Shown in pieces: positions 9,063 to 18,036 of a DNA stretch of 64,000 bases. Source of the DNA: Acidovorax sp. Leaf160 (lineage in GTDB: Bacteria; Pseudomonadota; Gammaproteobacteria; Burkholderiales; Burkholderiaceae_C); assembly GCF_001424265.1 (NCBI RefSeq), contig NZ_LMOV01000024.1, positions 220,114-284,113 on the forward strand, read 5' to 3'. A program made the position numbers and the translations under genes. The notes below the pieces were generated by a model that worked only from the letters and a program-made list of their open reading frames with translations, was not told where the DNA came from and made no database searches. Every line of letters starts with the position of its first letter. Positions within the stretch are counted from its first letter, which is position 1.

Positions 9063-9914
9063 ATGGCCGCCGGCCTTCTGCGCGGCGCGCTGCGCACCCC
9101 GCGCCGTGCCATCGTCACCCGGCCTGCGCGCGATGCGGCGCAGTGGGTTGCCGACCTGCAGGCGCGCGGTGTGCCGGCCGTGGCCCTGCCGCTGATCGCC
9201 ATCGGCCCGGCCACCCAGCCCGCCTTGCAGCAGGCGCTGGCCGGGGCGCGCGCCGAGCTGGACGCCTGGCGCGCGCTGATGTTCGTCAGCGGCAACGCGG
9301 TGCACTATTTTTTCGAACCAAATCGGGCTTCCGCGCTTGATCTATCTGGCTTTATTGCTATAAAAGCAAGAGCATGGGCGCCCGGCCCGGGCACACGCCA
9401 GGCGCTGCTGGATGCGGGCGTGCCCGCATCGGCCATCGACAGCCCGGCGGCCGATGCGGCGCAGTTCGATTCCGAATCGCTCTGGCAGCAGGTGGCCGCG
9501 CAGGTGCGGCCCGGCGACCGGGTGCTGGTGGTGCGCGGCACCACCTCCGGCGCGGCCGTGGAGCCGGGCGGCACCGGCGGCCGGGGCCGCGACTGGCTGG
9601 CGCGGCAGATCGAAGCGGCTGGCGGCCAGGTCGAATTCGTGGCGGTCTATGAACGCGGCGCGCCACGGCTCACCGCCCACCAGCAGGCGCTGGCGCGCGA
9701 GGCCGCAGCCGATGGCTCGGTCTGGCTGCTGAGCAGCTCTGAAGCCGTGGCCCACCTGGGCGACGCGCTGCCCGGCCAGGACTGGCAGGCGGCCCACGCG
9801 CTCTGCACCCATCCGCGCATCGCAGCGGCGGCGCGAGCGCTCGGTTTCGGCCTGGTCCGCGAATGCCGTCCGGCGTTCTCCGACGTGGTCGCGTCGATAG
9901 AATCCCTGCGATGA
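9063..9914 (+). CDS. hemD: Uroporphyrinogen-III synthase containing a translated repeat
   Basis: 283 residues; closes hydroxymethylbilane into uroporphyrinogen III with inversion of ring D. HemD sequences diverge widely, but position after hemC, IVTRPARDAAQW near the N-terminus, ALMFVSGNAV and WAPGPGTRQAL all fit. Residues ~83-104 (nt 9311-9373) are AT-rich and encode EPNRASALDLSGFIAIKA, a stretch that aligns at DNA level with the intergenic repeat at 30494-30549. The frame is maintained, so the repeat is apparently translated as a loop insertion. The TGA overlaps the hemX start as ATGA. Upstream spacing to hemC is 14 nt. Confidence 0.93.
   Translation: MAAGLLRGALRTPRRAIVTRPARDAAQWVADLQARGVPAVALPLIAIGPATQPALQQALAGARAELDAWRALMFVSGNAVHYFFEPNRASALDLSGFIAIKARAWAPGPGTRQALLDAGVPASAIDSPAADAAQFDSESLWQQVAAQVRPGDRVLVVRGTTSGAAVEPGGTGGRGRDWLARQIEAAGGQVEFVAVYERGAPRLTAHQQALAREAAADGSVWLLSSSEAVAHLGDALPGQDWQAAHALCTHPRIAAAARALGFGLVRECRPAFSDVVASIESLR
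9311..9373 (+). repeat. Family A palindromic repeat translated within hemD
   Basis: AT-rich island in a very GC-rich gene. It shares the blocks AAATCGGnCT and GCGCTTGATC with the intergenic copy at 30494-30549. Its core at 9357-9373 is GCTAT-N7-AGAGC, one base from the consensus ATAGC arm and with the standard 17-nt length. No stop codon is produced in the hemD frame. Confidence 0.7.
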
Positions 9915-11020
9915 GTTTCGAGCCCACTCCCGGCCTTGCGCCCCCCGCGCCTTCGGCGCCGCAGAATCCGGCGCCCGTCCCCGCAGCCCCGGCTGCCGGG
10001 CAGATGTCGGGCGGCGCCCGGCTGGCGCTGTCCGGGCTGGCCGTGGTCGCGCTGGCTGCGCTGATCACCAGTGTGCTGCTGTGGCAGCGGCTGTCGGGCA
10101 TCCAGGAGCAGCTGGCGCGCCAGTCCGCCGACTCCGGCGCGCTGGCCATCGAGGCACGCACCATGGCGCGCCAGGCGCAGGACGTGTCGCGCGAAACCGC
10201 CGCGCGGCTAGCGGTCGCCGAAACCCGGGTGAGCGAGGTCGCGCTGCAGCGCGGCCAGCTGGAAGAGCTGATGCGCAGCCTGTCGCGCTCGCGCGACGAG
10301 AACCTGGTGGTGGACATCGAATCCACCCTGCGCATGGCCCAGCAGCAGACCCAGCTGACCGGCAGCCTCGAGCCCCTGGTGGCCGCGCTGCGCAGCGCCC
10401 ACCAGCGCATCGACCGCGCAGCCCAGCCCCGCCTGGCGCCCGTGCTGCGCGCCATCGAACGCGACCAGGACCGCCTCAGCCGCGCCGCCGTGACCGACAC
10501 GGCCGGGCTGCTGGGCCGCATCGACGATCTGGTGCGCCAGGTGGACGACCTGCCGCTGCTCAATGCCGTGGCGCAGGCCGGCGCCACCCGGCGCATGGCC
10601 GCCGCCCAGGCAGCGGGCGACACCCCCGTCCCCACCGCCGGGCTGCCGCGCTGGCAGGCGGTGCTGGTCACCGCGTGGGAAGTGGTGCGCGACGAGGCCC
10701 GGGGCCTGCTGCGCATCACCCGCATCGACCGGCCGGAGGCCGTGCTCATCGCCCCCGAGCAAGCCTTCTTCCTGCGCGAGAACCTCAAGCTGAAGCTGCT
10801 GAACGCGCGCCTGGGCGTGCTGGCGCGGCAGATCGATTCGGCGCGGTCCGACCTGGCCGCAGCCAGCGCCGCACTGAACAAGTATTTCGACCCCGCATCG
10901 CGGCGCACGCAGGTCGCCGCCACCACGCTGCAGCAGGCGCAAACGCACATGAAGACGGCCGAGCTGCCCGCGCTGGACGACACGCTGGCTGCGCTGGCGA
11001 CAGCGGCCGCCGGCCGCTGA
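9911..11020 (+). CDS. hemX: HemX-like membrane protein of heme biosynthesis
   Basis: 369 residues. A short Pro/Ala-rich N-terminus precedes one transmembrane segment at about residues 36-57 (LALSGLAVVALAALITSVLLW). A long helical periplasmic or coiled-coil region follows, with many Gln, Ala and Arg residues, and the DLVVLIDIES-like element appears here as NLVVDIESTLRMA. This is the HemX (PF04375) architecture. The family is annotated as uroporphyrinogen-III C-methyltransferase-like but lacks the methyltransferase fold; its role is poorly known, probably supporting heme enzymes at the membrane. The ATG at 9911 is inside the hemD stop (ATGA), giving coupled translation; hemY follows after 23 nt. 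Confidence 0.88.
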   Translation: MSFEPTPGLAPPAPSAPQNPAPVPAAPAAGQMSGGARLALSGLAVVALAALITSVLLWQRLSGIQEQLARQSADSGALAIEARTMARQAQDVSRETAARLAVAETRVSEVALQRGQLEELMRSLSRSRDENLVVDIESTLRMAQQQTQLTGSLEPLVAALRSAHQRIDRAAQPRLAPVLRAIERDQDRLSRAAVTDTAGLLGRIDDLVRQVDDLPLLNAVAQAGATRRMAAAQAAGDTPVPTAGLPRWQAVLVTAWEVVRDEARGLLRITRIDRPEAVLIAPEQAFFLRENLKLKLLNARLGVLARQIDSARSDLAAASAALNKYFDPASRRTQVAATTLQQAQTHMKTAELPALDDTLAALATAAAGR

Positions 11021-11043
11021 ACCGCAGGGCCGTTGGATCCCCC

Positions 11044-12321
11044 ATGCGCGCAGCTCTCTGGCTTCTTGGATTGTTCGGCGTCGCCGTGGCGGTGGCGCTG
11101 TTCGCGGGCAACAACCAGGGCTCGGTCACCCTGTTCTGGCCGCCCTACCGCATCGACCTGTCGCTGAACCTGGTGCTGTTGCTGCTCTTCGGCGGCTTCG
11201 GCGTGCTGTATGCGGCCCTGCGGGGCCTGGCCGCCCTGCTGGAGCTGCCCCGCCAGGCGCGCCGCTGGCGCGTGCAGCAAAAGGAACGCGCCATGCACGG
11301 CGCCCTGCTGGATGCCCTGTCGCAGCTGCTGGCCGGCCGGTTCCTGCGCTCGCGCAAGGCGGCCCTCGCCGCGCTGGGGCAGGAAAACGCCCTGGCCGCC
11401 GCGGGCGACGCACCGCCCCACGGCCGCCAGCTGCGCACGCTGGCCCATCTGGTGGCAGCCGAGGCTTCGCATGCCCTGCAGGACCGGCCCACGCGCGCCG
11501 CCCACCTCGACCAGGCGCTGCGCAACATTCCGGACCGCGCGCCCCTGAGCGAGCTGGAGCTGCGCGAAGGTGCGCAGCTGCGCGCAGCCCGCTGGTCGCT
11601 GGACGAGCGCGACGCACCCGCCGCGCTGGAGTGGCTGGCCGCCCTGCCGCAGGGCGCGGCGCGCCGCACGCTGGCGCTGCGCGCACGCCTGAAGGCCACG
11701 CGCCTGTCGCACCAGACCCAGGAAGCGCTGGAAACCGCGCGCCTGCTGGGCAAGCACCGGGCCTTTTCGCCGGCGGCAGCCCAGAGCATGGTGCGCGGGC
11801 TGGCGATGGAACTGATCGACGGCGCGCACGACACCGCCCAGCTGCAACGCCTGTGGCTGTCGCTGGAACCAGCGGAGCGCGCGATGCCCGAGCTGGCCGT
11901 GCATGCCGCGCAGCGGCTGGGCCATCTGGGCGGGGACGCTGCGCAAGTGCGGCAATGGCTGCTGCCGGCGTGGGAACGCTGGACGGACCCCGCAGGCGGC
12001 CTGCCGGACGCCGTGGCCCTGAAGCTGGTGCGGGCGCTGGAGGGCAGCCTCGACGCGCTCGACCCGGCGTGGCTGGCGCGCATCGAAACCGCCGAGCAGA
12101 ACAACCCGCGCGACGCCCGTCTGCACTACCTGTCGGCGATGGCCTGCCTGCGCCGGCAGCTGTGGGGCATGGCCCAGCAGCGGTTCACCCAGGCCGTTCA
12201 GCAGCTGAGCGATGACGCTCTGCGCAGCCGTGCCTGGGGCCATCTGGCGGAACTGGCCGAGCAGCGCGGCGACGACGAGGCCGCCGCCACGGCCTGGAAG
12301 AACGCGGCCCTGCTGCACTGA
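11044..12321 (+). CDS. hemY: HemY protein, membrane-anchored TPR-like protein of heme biosynthesis
   Basis: 425 residues with two hydrophobic helices at the N-terminus (about 4-22 and 40-60) separated by the conserved NNQGSVTLFWPPYRIDLSLN loop, typical of the HemY N-terminal domain (PF07219). The rest is helical and Ala/Leu-rich, consistent with TPR-like repeats. It is not the Bacillus protoporphyrinogen oxidase of the same name. Its role in proteobacteria is likely assembly or regulation of heme synthesis at the inner membrane. It is last in the hemC-D-X-Y cluster. No clear terminator was found after it. Confidence 0.9.
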   Translation: MRAALWLLGLFGVAVAVALFAGNNQGSVTLFWPPYRIDLSLNLVLLLLFGGFGVLYAALRGLAALLELPRQARRWRVQQKERAMHGALLDALSQLLAGRFLRSRKAALAALGQENALAAAGDAPPHGRQLRTLAHLVAAEASHALQDRPTRAAHLDQALRNIPDRAPLSELELREGAQLRAARWSLDERDAPAALEWLAALPQGAARRTLALRARLKATRLSHQTQEALETARLLGKHRAFSPAAAQSMVRGLAMELIDGAHDTAQLQRLWLSLEPAERAMPELAVHAAQRLGHLGGDAAQVRQWLLPAWERWTDPAGGLPDAVALKLVRALEGSLDALDPAWLARIETAEQNNPRDARLHYLSAMACLRRQLWGMAQQRFTQAVQQLSDDALRSRAWGHLAELAEQRGDDEAAATAWKNAALLH

Positions 12322-12689
12322 CACGGCGCCAGCGCTGCCGCCGCTGTCGCTGAGCCCGGCACGGAACGGCATTGCGGGCTGCGCCCCCTGGCATGCCAGG
12401 GCCCCGGGCGCTTGACGCTGCTGCTCCTCAAAGACGGGCACCTTCCGCCAGACGCAGCCCGTTCTTGGGGGCTTACCGCCGCCGCGGGTGGCATCGCCCC
12501 GCACAGCTCCTCAAAATTGAATCAGCCGCTGCCTACGTCCAGCTTGGCGAGCCGTGCCCAAGGACGGGCCCGGAAGCGCGCGGATAGCGTGCCTACGCAC
12601 CAGACGGGATGCAGGCACGCGCAACTCATTTCTATTAAGTAAATCGATTACGAATAGTAGAATTGCGCACACCATTCCAGGAGACCTGC
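12322..12689. other. Intergenic region after hemY, promoter at its right end
   Basis: 368 bases without a credible gene. The left two thirds are GC-rich with no strong terminator; a short palindrome TGGCATGCCA lies near 12390. The right end turns AT-rich and carries the promoter described at 12635-12663. Confidence 0.5.
12635..12663 (+). promoter_or_regulatory. Predicted sigma-70 promoter of the VOC gene with palindromic spacer
   Basis: TTAAGT (12635-12640), a 17-nt spacer and TAGAAT (12658-12663) make a reasonable promoter 27 nt before the start codon at 12690. The spacer contains the palindrome AATCGATT (12642-12649), a possible operator. The AT-rich patch stands out from its surroundings. 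Confidence 0.45.
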
Positions 12690-13325
12690 ATGAGCGCCCT
12701 GCCCCGACCGGCCCCCATGGCCCTGACCGACCTGCCTCCACCCGCCCCCGTGCAGCAGCTGCACCACTACGCGTACCGGGCCCGCGACGCGGAGGAAACG
12801 CGGCACTTCTACGAAGACATCCTGGGCCTGCCGCTCTATCACATCATCCAGAGCGACCATGTGCCCAGCACGGGTGAATACTGCCCCTACACGCACTTCT
12901 TCTTCCGGCTGCGCGACGGCTCGTTCATCGCCTTCTTCGACCTGGGCGACGACGTGAAGTCCGAACCGTCGCCGAACACGCCGGCGTGGGTGAACCACAT
13001 CGCCTTCCGCGTCAACACGGTGGAAGAGCTGGCCAACACCAAGGCCCGCCTGGAGGCCCACGGCATCGAGGTGCTGGGTGTCACCGACCACCATATCTTC
13101 AAGAGCATCTACTTCTTCGACCCCAACGGCATTCGCCTGGAACTGGCGGCCCAGCTGGCGGACGAGGAACACATGGCCAAGGACAGCCAGGTCGCCCACC
13201 AGCGCCTGCGCGAATGGACGCAGCGCAAGGAAGAGTGGCGCCGCCAGCGCGCGGCGGGCCAGGCGGGCGAGCCGCTGAAGCCGCAGGCGAACGACCGGCC
13301 CGAGTACGGTGCCGTCAACCCCTGA
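12690..13325 (+). CDS. VOC (glyoxalase/bleomycin resistance/dioxygenase) family protein
   Basis: 211 residues. Two beta-alpha-beta-beta-beta modules are visible: the first around HHYAYRARDAEETRHFYEDILGLPLY, the second around VNHIAFRVNTVEELANTKARL and IYFFDPNGIRLEL. Candidate metal ligands are the His of LHHYAY, the His of VNHIAF and the Glu of RLELAA, as in vicinal oxygen chelate enzymes. The last ~45 residues are a charged helix rich in Arg, Gln and Glu, not part of the fold. Substrate is unknown; ring-cleaving dioxygenase-like and glyoxalase-like roles are both possible. The ATG at 12690 follows a GGAGA motif. It has its own promoter and a family A repeat immediately downstream. Confidence 0.8.
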   Translation: MSALPRPAPMALTDLPPPAPVQQLHHYAYRARDAEETRHFYEDILGLPLYHIIQSDHVPSTGEYCPYTHFFFRLRDGSFIAFFDLGDDVKSEPSPNTPAWVNHIAFRVNTVEELANTKARLEAHGIEVLGVTDHHIFKSIYFFDPNGIRLELAAQLADEEHMAKDSQVAHQRLREWTQRKEEWRRQRAAGQAGEPLKPQANDRPEYGAVNP

Positions 13326-13396
13326 TGCTATTTTTTTCGTAGCAATAAGCCCAATCAAAACGGGCGCTACGAGCTGATTGGGCCCTGATTTTTTCC
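13325..13396. repeat. Family A palindromic repeat, copy after the VOC gene
   Basis: Core GCTAT-TTTTTTC-GTAGC at 13327-13343, one base from the palindrome, followed by an inverted-repeat region with CCCAATCA and TGATTGGG arms. It ends in a run of T (13390-13395). The CCAATCA/TGATTGG hairpin plus T-run may terminate the VOC transcript before valS. Confidence 0.65.
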
Positions 13397-13520
13397 CGCC
13401 CCGAGCCCCTGTTCGTGCCTTGGCGGGCCGCTGCAGGGGAGGCCGGTAAAATCAGGCCCATCGTCCACAGCCCAACCCACGGCATCTTGTGCGCAAGATG
13501 CCGTTTTCCATTTGCCCGCC

Positions 13521-16478
13521 ATGAGTGACACCCCTTCGCAGCCCGGCCTTGAGAGCCTGTCCAAATCCTTCGAGCCCGCCGCACTGGAAGCCCATTGGGG
13601 CCCCGAGTGGGAGCGCCGGGGCTACGGCGTGGCGGGCCATCGCGGCACGCAGCAGCCCGACGCGAACGCGCCGGCTTTTTCCATCCAGCTGCCGCCGCCC
13701 AATGTGACGGGCACGCTGCACATGGGGCATGCGTTCAACCAGACGATCATGGACAGCCTGACGCGCTACCACCGCATGCTGGGCCACAACACCCTGTGGG
13801 TGCCGGGCACCGACCATGCCGGCATCGCCACGCAGATCGTGGTGGAGCGCCAGTTGCAGGACCAGGGCGTGAGCCGCCACGACCTGGGTCGCGAGAACTT
13901 CGTGAAGAAGGTCTGGGAATGGAAGGAAAAGAGCGGCAACACCATCACCACGCAGATGCGCCGCATGGGCGACAGCGTGGACTGGAGCCGCGAGTACTTC
14001 ACCATGGACGACAAGCTCTCCAAGGTGGTCACCGACACCTTCGTGAAGCTCTACCAGCAGGGCCTGATCTACCGCGGCAAGCGCCTCGTCAACTGGGATC
14101 CGAAGCTGCAGTCCGCCGTGTCCGACCTGGAAGTGGAGAGCGAGGAGAAGGACGGCTCGCTCTGGCACATCGCTTACCCGCTCACCGACGGCAGCGGCAC
14201 GCTGACGGTGGCCACCACGCGCCCCGAGACCATGCTGGGCGACGTGGCGCTGATGGTGCACCCCGAGGACGAACGCTACACGCACCTGATCGGCAAGACG
14301 GTGACCCTGCCCCTGGTCGGCCGCGAGATCCCGGTCATCGCCGACGAGTATGTGGACAAGGCCTTCGGCACCGGCGTGGTCAAGGTCACGCCCGCGCACG
14401 ACCCCAACGACTACCAGGTGGGGCAGCGCCACGGCCTGCCGATGATCGTGGTGCTGACCCTGCAGGCCACCATCAACGACAACGCGCCCGAGAAATACCG
14501 CGGCATGGACCGCTTCGTGGCCCGCAAGGCCATCGTGGCCGACCTGGAAGCGGCCGGCGCCCTGATCGAAACCAAGAAGCACAAGCTGATGGTGCCCATC
14601 TGCACCCGCACCGGCCAGGTCGTCGAGCCCATGCTGACCGACCAGTGGTTCGTCGCCATGAGCAAGGTGAGCGAGCAGGACCCGACGGGCAAGAGCATCG
14701 CCCAGAAGGCCATCGACGCGGTCGCCTCGGGCGACGTGCAGTTCGTGCCCGAGAACTGGGTCAACACCTACAACCAGTGGATGAACAACATCCAGGACTG
14801 GTGCATCAGCCGCCAGCTCTGGTGGGGCCACCAGATCCCGGCGTGGTACGACGAGGCCGGCAACGTCTACGTCGCCCGGAGCGAAGCCGAGGCGCAGGCC
14901 CAGGCCGGCGCGGGTGCGAGGCTGACGCGCGACGCCGACGTGCTCGACACCTGGTATTCCTCCGCGCTGGTGCCGTTCTCGTCGCTGGGCTGGCCCGAAA
15001 GTGCGGAGCCCCACACGCTCGGCACTGGCGTGTCCTCGCTGCCCCCCGAGGGGGCGCGTTCCGCCTTGGGGCGGCCCGGCGGCGGAACGGACGACGCGTC
15101 GCCCACCAAGGACTACGACCTCTACCTGCCCTCCTCCGTGCTGGTCACGGGCTACGACATCATCTTCTTCTGGGTCGCCCGGATGATCATGATGAGCACG
15201 CACTTCACCGGCCGCGTGCCGTTCAAGCACGTGTACATCCACGGCCTGGTGCGCGACGCGCAGGGCAAGAAGATGAGCAAGTCGGAAGGCAACGTGCTCG
15301 ACCCGGTCGATCTGATCGACGGGATCGCGCTCGAACCCCTGCTGGACAAGCGCTCCACCGGCCTGCGCAAGCCAGAGACCGCGCCCACCGTGCGCAAGAA
15401 CACGCAGAAGGAATTCCCGGAAGGCATTCCCGCCTATGGCGCCGACGCGCTGCGCTTCACCTTCGCGGCGCTGGCCAGCCTGGGCCGCAGCATCAACTTC
15501 GACAGCAAGCGCTGCGAGGGCTACCGCAACTTCTGCAACAAGCTCTGGAACGCCAGTCGCTTCGTGCTGATGAACTGCGAGGGCCGCGACTGCGGCCTGG
15601 AAGACCACGCGCCCACCGCCTGCGACGGCGACTACCTGGAGTTCAGCCAGGCCGACCGCTGGATCGTGTCGCTGCTGCAGCAGGTCGAGGCCGAAGTGGC
15701 CAAGGGCTTTGCCGAGTTCCGCCTGGACAACGTGGCCAACACGGTCTACGACTTCGTCTGGAACGAGTTCTGCGACTGGTACCTGGAGATCGCCAAGGTG
15801 CAGATCCAGACCGGCACCGCGGCGCAGCAGCGCGCCACGCGCCGCACGCTGATCCGCACGCTGGAGACCATCCTGCGCCTGGCGCATCCCATCATTCCGT
15901 TCATCACCGAAGGCCTCTGGCAGCAGGTGGCGCCCGTCGCTGGCCGCGCTGGTCCGTCGGTCAGCATCGCCGCCTATCCCCAGGCGCAGCCCGAGAAAAT
16001 CGATGCGGCCGCCATCGCCCATGTGGCCAAGCTCAAATCGCTGGTGGATGCCTGCCGCACGCTGCGCGGCGAGATGAACGTCTCGCCCGCCACGCGTCTG
16101 CCGCTCTACGTGGTCGGCGACACCGAATTCATGCGCGGCGCGGCGCCGGTGCTGCAGGCGCTGGCCAAGCTCAGCGAAGTCAAGGTATTCGACGACGAGG
16201 CCGCCTGGGCCGCCGCCGCGCAGGCCGCGCCCGTGGCCGTGGTAGGCGAGGCGCGCATGTGCCTGCACATGGAGATCGACGTGGCGGCCGAGAAGGCGCG
16301 CCTTTCGAAGGAAGTGGCCCGCATCGAGGGCGAGATCGCCAAGGCCGGAGCCAAGCTGTCCAACGAGGCCTTCGTCGCTAAGGCGCCGCCCGCCGTCATC
16401 GACCAGGAAAAGAAGCGCGTGGCCGACTTCGGCGCGACGCTCTCCCGCCTGAAGGACCAGCTGGCGCGGCTGGGCTGA
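13521..16478 (+). CDS. valS: Valyl-tRNA synthetase with an in-frame insert
   Basis: 985 residues; charges tRNA-Val in the cytoplasm. Class I motifs are [13 protein letters not shown] (HIGH-type) near residue 55 and KKMSKSEGN near residue 587. The editing domain lies between them, and the C-terminal coiled coil ([18 protein letters not shown]...) is typical of ValS. A Met at 13521 is chosen because upstream codons use a TTG and look untranslated. It is longer than E. coli ValS partly because residues ~498-523 ([21 protein letters not shown]) are inserted between SSLGWPE and [13 protein letters not shown], a junction that is short in the family as I remember it. The same peptide occurs in PEP carboxylase. 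A TAAAAT at 13447-13452 may be the -10 box. Confidence 0.97.
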   Translation: MSDTPSQPGLESLSKSFEPAALEAHWGPEWERRGYGVAGHRGTQQPDANAPAFSIQLPPPNVTGTLHMGHAFNQTIMDSLTRYHRMLGHNTLWVPGTDHAGIATQIVVERQLQDQGVSRHDLGRENFVKKVWEWKEKSGNTITTQMRRMGDSVDWSREYFTMDDKLSKVVTDTFVKLYQQGLIYRGKRLVNWDPKLQSAVSDLEVESEEKDGSLWHIAYPLTDGSGTLTVATTRPETMLGDVALMVHPEDERYTHLIGKTVTLPLVGREIPVIADEYVDKAFGTGVVKVTPAHDPNDYQVGQRHGLPMIVVLTLQATINDNAPEKYRGMDRFVARKAIVADLEAAGALIETKKHKLMVPICTRTGQVVEPMLTDQWFVAMSKVSEQDPTGKSIAQKAIDAVASGDVQFVPENWVNTYNQWMNNIQDWCISRQLWWGHQIPAWYDEAGNVYVARSEAEAQAQAGAGARLTRDADVLDTWYSSALVPFSSLGWPESAEPHTLGTGVSSLPPEGARSALGRPGGGTDDASPTKDYDLYLPSSVLVTGYDIIFFWVARMIMMSTHFTGRVPFKHVYIHGLVRDAQGKKMSKSEGNVLDPVDLIDGIALEPLLDKRSTGLRKPETAPTVRKNTQKEFPEGIPAYGADALRFTFAALASLGRSINFDSKRCEGYRNFCNKLWNASRFVLMNCEGRDCGLEDHAPTACDGDYLEFSQADRWIVSLLQQVEAEVAKGFAEFRLDNVANTVYDFVWNEFCDWYLEIAKVQIQTGTAAQQRATRRTLIRTLETILRLAHPIIPFITEGLWQQVAPVAGRAGPSVSIAAYPQAQPEKIDAAAIAHVAKLKSLVDACRTLRGEMNVSPATRLPLYVVGDTEFMRGAAPVLQALAKLSEVKVFDDEAAWAAAAQAAPVAVVGEARMCLHMEIDVAAEKARLSKEVARIEGEIAKAGAKLSNEAFVAKAPPAVIDQEKKRVADFGATLSRLKDQLARLG
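15017..15085 (+). repeat. Family B GC-rich palindromic repeat inside valS
   Basis: Contains the hairpins GCCCCCCGAGGGGGC and CCGCCTTGGGGCGG and aligns over about 70 nt with 6229-6300 of ppc (minus strand). It is read in frame as [13 protein letters not shown]...GRPG. Two housekeeping genes carrying the same DNA at loop positions suggests a small inserted repeat, not shared ancestry of the proteins. Confidence 0.7.
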
Positions 16479-16501
16479 CCAGCAGCTCGCCGCCGGCAGA
16501 T

Positions 16502-16542
16502 GGCAGGCCGCACCGCCCGCTGATCGGGCGGCGCGGCCTGCC
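16502..16542 (+). terminator. Strong hairpin after valS, no T-run
   Basis: GGCAGGCCGC (16502-16511) pairs with GCGGCCTGCC (16533-16542), with an inner CGCCCG/CGGGCG stem. It lies 24 nt after the valS stop. There is no U-tract, so it is either a weak terminator or an RNA-stabilising 3' end. Confidence 0.5.
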
Positions 16543-16673
16543 GACCAGGCGCGCGGGTCACCTGCGCGTCAGCAGCCCCGGCCAGCGCCTGCGCTTTGGC
16601 GCAATCGACTACATGAGGTTACGGCGTCCACCCGTATGATGCCCCCCGACTTTCATCACCCAGAACGCACTGC

Positions 16674-17555
16674 ATGACCGATTCCACTGCAACGATCCGC
16701 AAGGCCGTCTTTCCCGTCGCCGGCCTGGGCACCCGCTTCCTGCCGGCCACCAAGGCGCAGCCCAAGGAGATGCTGCCCGTCGTGGACAAGCCGCTGATCC
16801 AGTACGCCGTCGAGGAGGCCTACGCCGCGGGCATCCGCCAGATGATCTTCATCAATGGCCGCAACAAGCGCGCCATCCCCGATCATTTCGACACCGCCTA
16901 CGAGCTGGAGTCCGAGCTGGAATCGAAGGGCAAGGACGAATTGCTGTCGCTGGCGCGCTCCATCGTGCCGGACGACATGGAATGCATCTACATCCGCCAG
17001 CCCAAGGCGCTGGGCCTGGGCCACGCCGTGTACTGCGCGCACAGCGTCGTCGGCAACGACCCCTTCGCCGTGCTGCTGGCCGACGACCTGATGGTCGGCA
17101 AGCCGCCGGTGCTCAAGCAGATGGTCGAGCAGTTCGCAGAGTGGCAGGCCACGATCCTGGCGGTGCAGGAAGTGCCTGACGAACACACGCGGCGCTACGG
17201 CATCGTGGCCGGCAAGCCGGTCAACGACCGCCTGCTGGAGCTGTCGCACATGGTCGAGAAGCCCGCGCCGGAAGATGCGCCCTCGCGCCTGGGCGTGGCC
17301 GGCCGCTACATCCTCACGCCCGGCGTGTTCCGCGAGATCGCGGCCCTGCCCCGCGGCGTGGGCGGCGAGATCCAGCTCACCGACGGCATCGCCGCGCTGA
17401 TGCGCCGCGAAAAGGTGTTTGCTTACCGCTACGACGGCAAGCGCTACGACTGCGGCAGCAAGGAAGGCTTCCTGGAGGCCAACGTCGAGCTGGCGCTGGA
17501 ACACCCCCAGCTGGGCGCCGACTTCCGCAAGTACCTCAAAAGCCTGGATCTCTGA
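16674..17555 (+). CDS. galU: UTP--glucose-1-phosphate uridylyltransferase
   Basis: 293 residues; makes UDP-glucose from UTP and glucose-1-phosphate for cell-surface polysaccharides. Clear family motifs are [21 protein letters not shown] at residues 13-33, [33 protein letters not shown] and [10 protein letters not shown], with [11 protein letters not shown] near the C-terminus. Length is normal for GalU. TATGAT at 16635-16640 may be its -10 element. It is a single-gene unit ending at the terminator at 17580. No capsule or LPS genes adjoin it in this window. Confidence 0.97.
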   Translation: MTDSTATIRKAVFPVAGLGTRFLPATKAQPKEMLPVVDKPLIQYAVEEAYAAGIRQMIFINGRNKRAIPDHFDTAYELESELESKGKDELLSLARSIVPDDMECIYIRQPKALGLGHAVYCAHSVVGNDPFAVLLADDLMVGKPPVLKQMVEQFAEWQATILAVQEVPDEHTRRYGIVAGKPVNDRLLELSHMVEKPAPEDAPSRLGVAGRYILTPGVFREIAALPRGVGGEIQLTDGIAALMRREKVFAYRYDGKRYDCGSKEGFLEANVELALEHPQLGADFRKYLKSLDL

Positions 17556-17579
17556 GCCGGCTCGCAGCCCGGAAACGAC

Positions 17580-17605
17580 AAGGCCCGCATGCAGCGGGCC
17601 TTTTT
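17580..17605 (+). terminator. Rho-independent terminator of galU
   Basis: AGGCCCGC, a 5-nt loop and GCGGGCCT, followed by TTTT. The perfect 8-bp stem lies 25 nt after the galU stop codon. Confidence 0.85.
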
Positions 17606-17717
17606 CCACGGCGACGGCGGTGGTGTGGTGCGCCCTGCCGTCCGCCGGAGGCCCGCTCGACAGGGGCTCTGCAGCCCGCCCTGGCGACCGGCAGCGCCGC
17701 CTGCGACCTTGTGCCGA

Positions 17718-17945
17718 TCAGCGGCGGCGCAGCACGTGGATGTATTCGTCGCCCACAGTCTGCTGCTCGACCAGTTCGTTGCCGGTCTGCTTGGCGAACG
17801 CCTGGAAATCCCGCAGCGAGCCGCCATCGGTTGCCAGCACCTTGAGCAACTGGCCGCTGCCCATGGTGGCCAGCGCTTTCTTCGCCTTCAAGATGGGCAG
17901 CGGGCAGTTCAGACCGCGGGTGTCGATTTCCTGGTGGATGTGCAT
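17718..17945 (-). CDS. tusA: TusA/SirA-family sulfur carrier
   Basis: 75 residues, the usual size for the family. The active-site motif is RGLNCPLPILK with Cys14 in a CPxP arrangement, near the start of the first helix. TusA accepts persulfide sulfur from IscS and passes it on for tRNA 2-thiouridine formation and other sulfur transfers. YedF/SirA-like proteins share the fold, so the exact partner is not certain. The cytoplasmic protein is encoded alone, pointing left toward the galU terminator. The gene stays in the same broad region as cysM, another sulfur gene, but is not co-transcribed with it in any obvious way. Confidence 0.85.
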   Translation of the reverse strand: MHIHQEIDTRGLNCPLPILKAKKALATMGSGQLLKVLATDGGSLRDFQAFAKQTGNELVEQQTVGDEYIHVLRRR

Positions 17946-18036
17946 CGTGTTTCCTGGACGTAGGGCGTGATTTTAGGCCGGGCCCGTGCCGCCGGCACGC
18001 TGCAGGCCGCAGGGCTGTCCGACACCTCTGCGCGGC

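Noticed and set aside
13452..16268. 938-codon minus-strand open frame opposite valS
   Set aside because: Antisense shadow of valS; composition is His/Val/Gly-rich and no recognisable protein is produced.
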